DNA of 64,000 nt from contig CBDFHN010000001.1 of assembly GCA_965247735.1 (NCBI GenBank), forward strand, positions 186,001-250,000. Reading direction: 5' to 3'. Origin of the DNA: JAOXRU01 sp965247735 (lineage in GTDB: Bacteria; Bacteroidota; Bacteroidia; Flavobacteriales; Flavobacteriaceae). Shown one piece after another: positions 63,061 to 64,000 of this stretch. The notes under the pieces were generated by a model. It had not been told where the DNA came from, did no database searches, and saw only the letters and a program-made list of their open reading frames with translations. The number at the start of each line of letters is the position of its first letter. Positions within the stretch are counted from its first letter, which is position 1. Made by a program: the position numbers and the translations under genes.

Positions 63061-64000
63061 TTATTCAGAATCTTCCGTTTCCTGTGCTTTTTTAATTGTA
63101 ATAGTAAGCTCTTCGTTTTCTTTATCTAGATCCATGAAGATATTGTCGCCCTCAGTAAGATTAGAGTTTACAATTTCTTCAGCTAAGGCGTCTTCTATGT
63201 ATTTCTGAATTGCTCTTTTTAAAGGTCTAGCTCCATATTGCTTATCAAAACCTTTATCGGCAATATAGTCTTTTGCAGGATCGCTTAAAGTAAGGTTGTA
63301 CCCAATATCTTTGATTCTTGCAAATAATTTTACCAATTCAATGTCTATAATTTTATGGATGTCTTCTCTTTCTAATGAGTTAAAGACAATAACATCATCA
63401 ATTCTGTTTAAAAATTCAGGAGCAAATACTTTTTTAAGAGCATTTTCAATAACACTTTTTTGATGGCTACCTTCTTGTGCTTTTTTTGCATTAGTTCCAA
63501 AACCTACACCTTGACCAAAATCTTTTAATTGTCTAGCACCAATATTAGAAGTCATAATGATAATAGTATTTCTAAAATCTATTTTTCTTCCTAAGCTATC
63601 GGTTAAGAATCCGTCATCTAAAACTTGCAAAAGCATGTTAAAAACATCTGGATGTGCTTTTTCAACCTCGTCTAAAAGGATTACAGCATATGGTTTTCTT
63701 CTAACTTTTTCTGTAAGTTGTCCACCTTCTTCGTAACCAACATATCCTGGAGGTGCACCAACAAGTCTTGAGATTGCAAATTTTTCCATGTATTCGCTCA
63801 TGTCAATTCTTATTAAGGCATCTTGCGAATCAAACAGTTCGTTTGCAAGAACTTTAGCTAACTGTGTTTTACCAACTCCTGTTTGTCCTAAGAAAATAAA
63901 AGAACCAATTGGTTTGTTTGGATCTTTAAGTCCAACACGGTTACGTTGTATGGCTTTAGTTATTTTTTCAACAGCTTCGTCCTGTCCAATAACTTTTCCT
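63061..64000 (-). CDS. clpC: ClpC-type AAA+ ATPase, 3' part (runs off the window)
   Basis: The last ~312 codons. The frame is open to the window edge (GKVIGQDEAVEKITKAIQR at the start), and an internal Met at 63801 is not the start. Second AAA+ domain: Walker A FLGQTGVGKTQLAK, VGAPPGYVGYEEGGQLTEKVRR pore loop, Walker B VILLDEVEKAHPDV, sensor MTSNIG, and the C-terminal D2-small domain (YGARPLKRAIQKYIEDALAE). A ClpC/ClpA-type unfoldase feeding the ClpP protease; the C-terminus with EDSE is typical of the flavobacterial ClpC. Terminator at 62978. Confidence 0.9.
   Translation of the reverse strand, partial: GKVIGQDEAVEKITKAIQRNRVGLKDPNKPIGSFIFLGQTGVGKTQLAKVLANELFDSQDALIRIDMSEYMEKFAISRLVGAPPGYVGYEEGGQLTEKVRRKPYAVILLDEVEKAHPDVFNMLLQVLDDGFLTDSLGRKIDFRNTIIIMTSNIGARQLKDFGQGVGFGTNAKKAQEGSHQKSVIENALKKVFAPEFLNRIDDVIVFNSLEREDIHKIIDIELVKLFARIKDIGYNLTLSDPAKDYIADKGFDKQYGARPLKRAIQKYIEDALAEEIVNSNLTEGDNIFMDLDKENEELTITIKKAQETEDSE

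Overview
This AT-rich window reads as the chromosome of a bacterium of the family Flavobacteriaceae (Bacteroidota), probably marine and probably gliding or surface-associated. The evidence is a PorP/SprF protein, PorE-like OmpA proteins, a giant adhesin with a type IX secretion (T9SS) type-B C-terminal domain, typical lineage families (DUF3822, DUF2911, DUF6249), and repeated matches to the Bacteroidota promoter box TAnnTTTG. The genus cannot be fixed from the sequence. No rRNA or tRNA gene was recognised; the one clear RNA gene is RNase P RNA.

Layout. 0.2-3.6 kb: an AraC/GyrI-type regulator, a tandem pair of cold-shock genes with duplicated promoters and terminators, and meaB behind a DUF2911 gene. 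3.8-8.7 kb: two ECF sigma-factor operons with membrane partners; the first also encodes a DUF4097-like secreted protein. msrA and a DUF6249 gene lie between them. 8.9-17.6 kb: secreted and envelope proteins (thrombospondin-type-3 repeat protein, CAP-domain lipoprotein, two PorE-like proteins, SprF-like protein). 17.6-33.1 kb: one gene of 5158 codons whose centre is exactly 29 tandem 363-bp Calx-beta units (10,527 bp) with a visible 2178-bp higher-order period. It forms a transcription unit with the SprF-like and one PorE-like gene. 33.4-36.9 kb: a polyphosphate operon (SixA-like, ppk, ppx-like). 37.7-40.0 kb: dnaX and miaE; dnaX needs a -1 shift at a ten-A run to be read full length. 40.4 kb: rnpB. 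40.8-45.4 kb: an rsmD/DUF3822 operon, a RecD-like helicase and a DUF4126 protein. 45.7-48.8 kb: a kdsB-HAD-CAT-like-kdnB operon for lipopolysaccharide Kdo/Kdo8N metabolism. 49.1-52.1 kb: small membrane proteins and a three-gene GHKL ATPase/STAS-like cassette lying between two copies of the 3' end of yebC, which looks like an insertion. 52.1-61.6 kb: yebC, an RmlD-like gene, gcvT, the thrABC operon preceded by a newly noticed Thr/Ile-rich leader peptide, and nnr. 61.7-64 kb: two paralogous small proteins and the 3' part of clpC.

The parts most worth following up are the homogenised giant adhesin array with its secretion partners, the dnaX slippage site, the thr leader peptide, and the ATPase/STAS-like cassette inserted at yebC.
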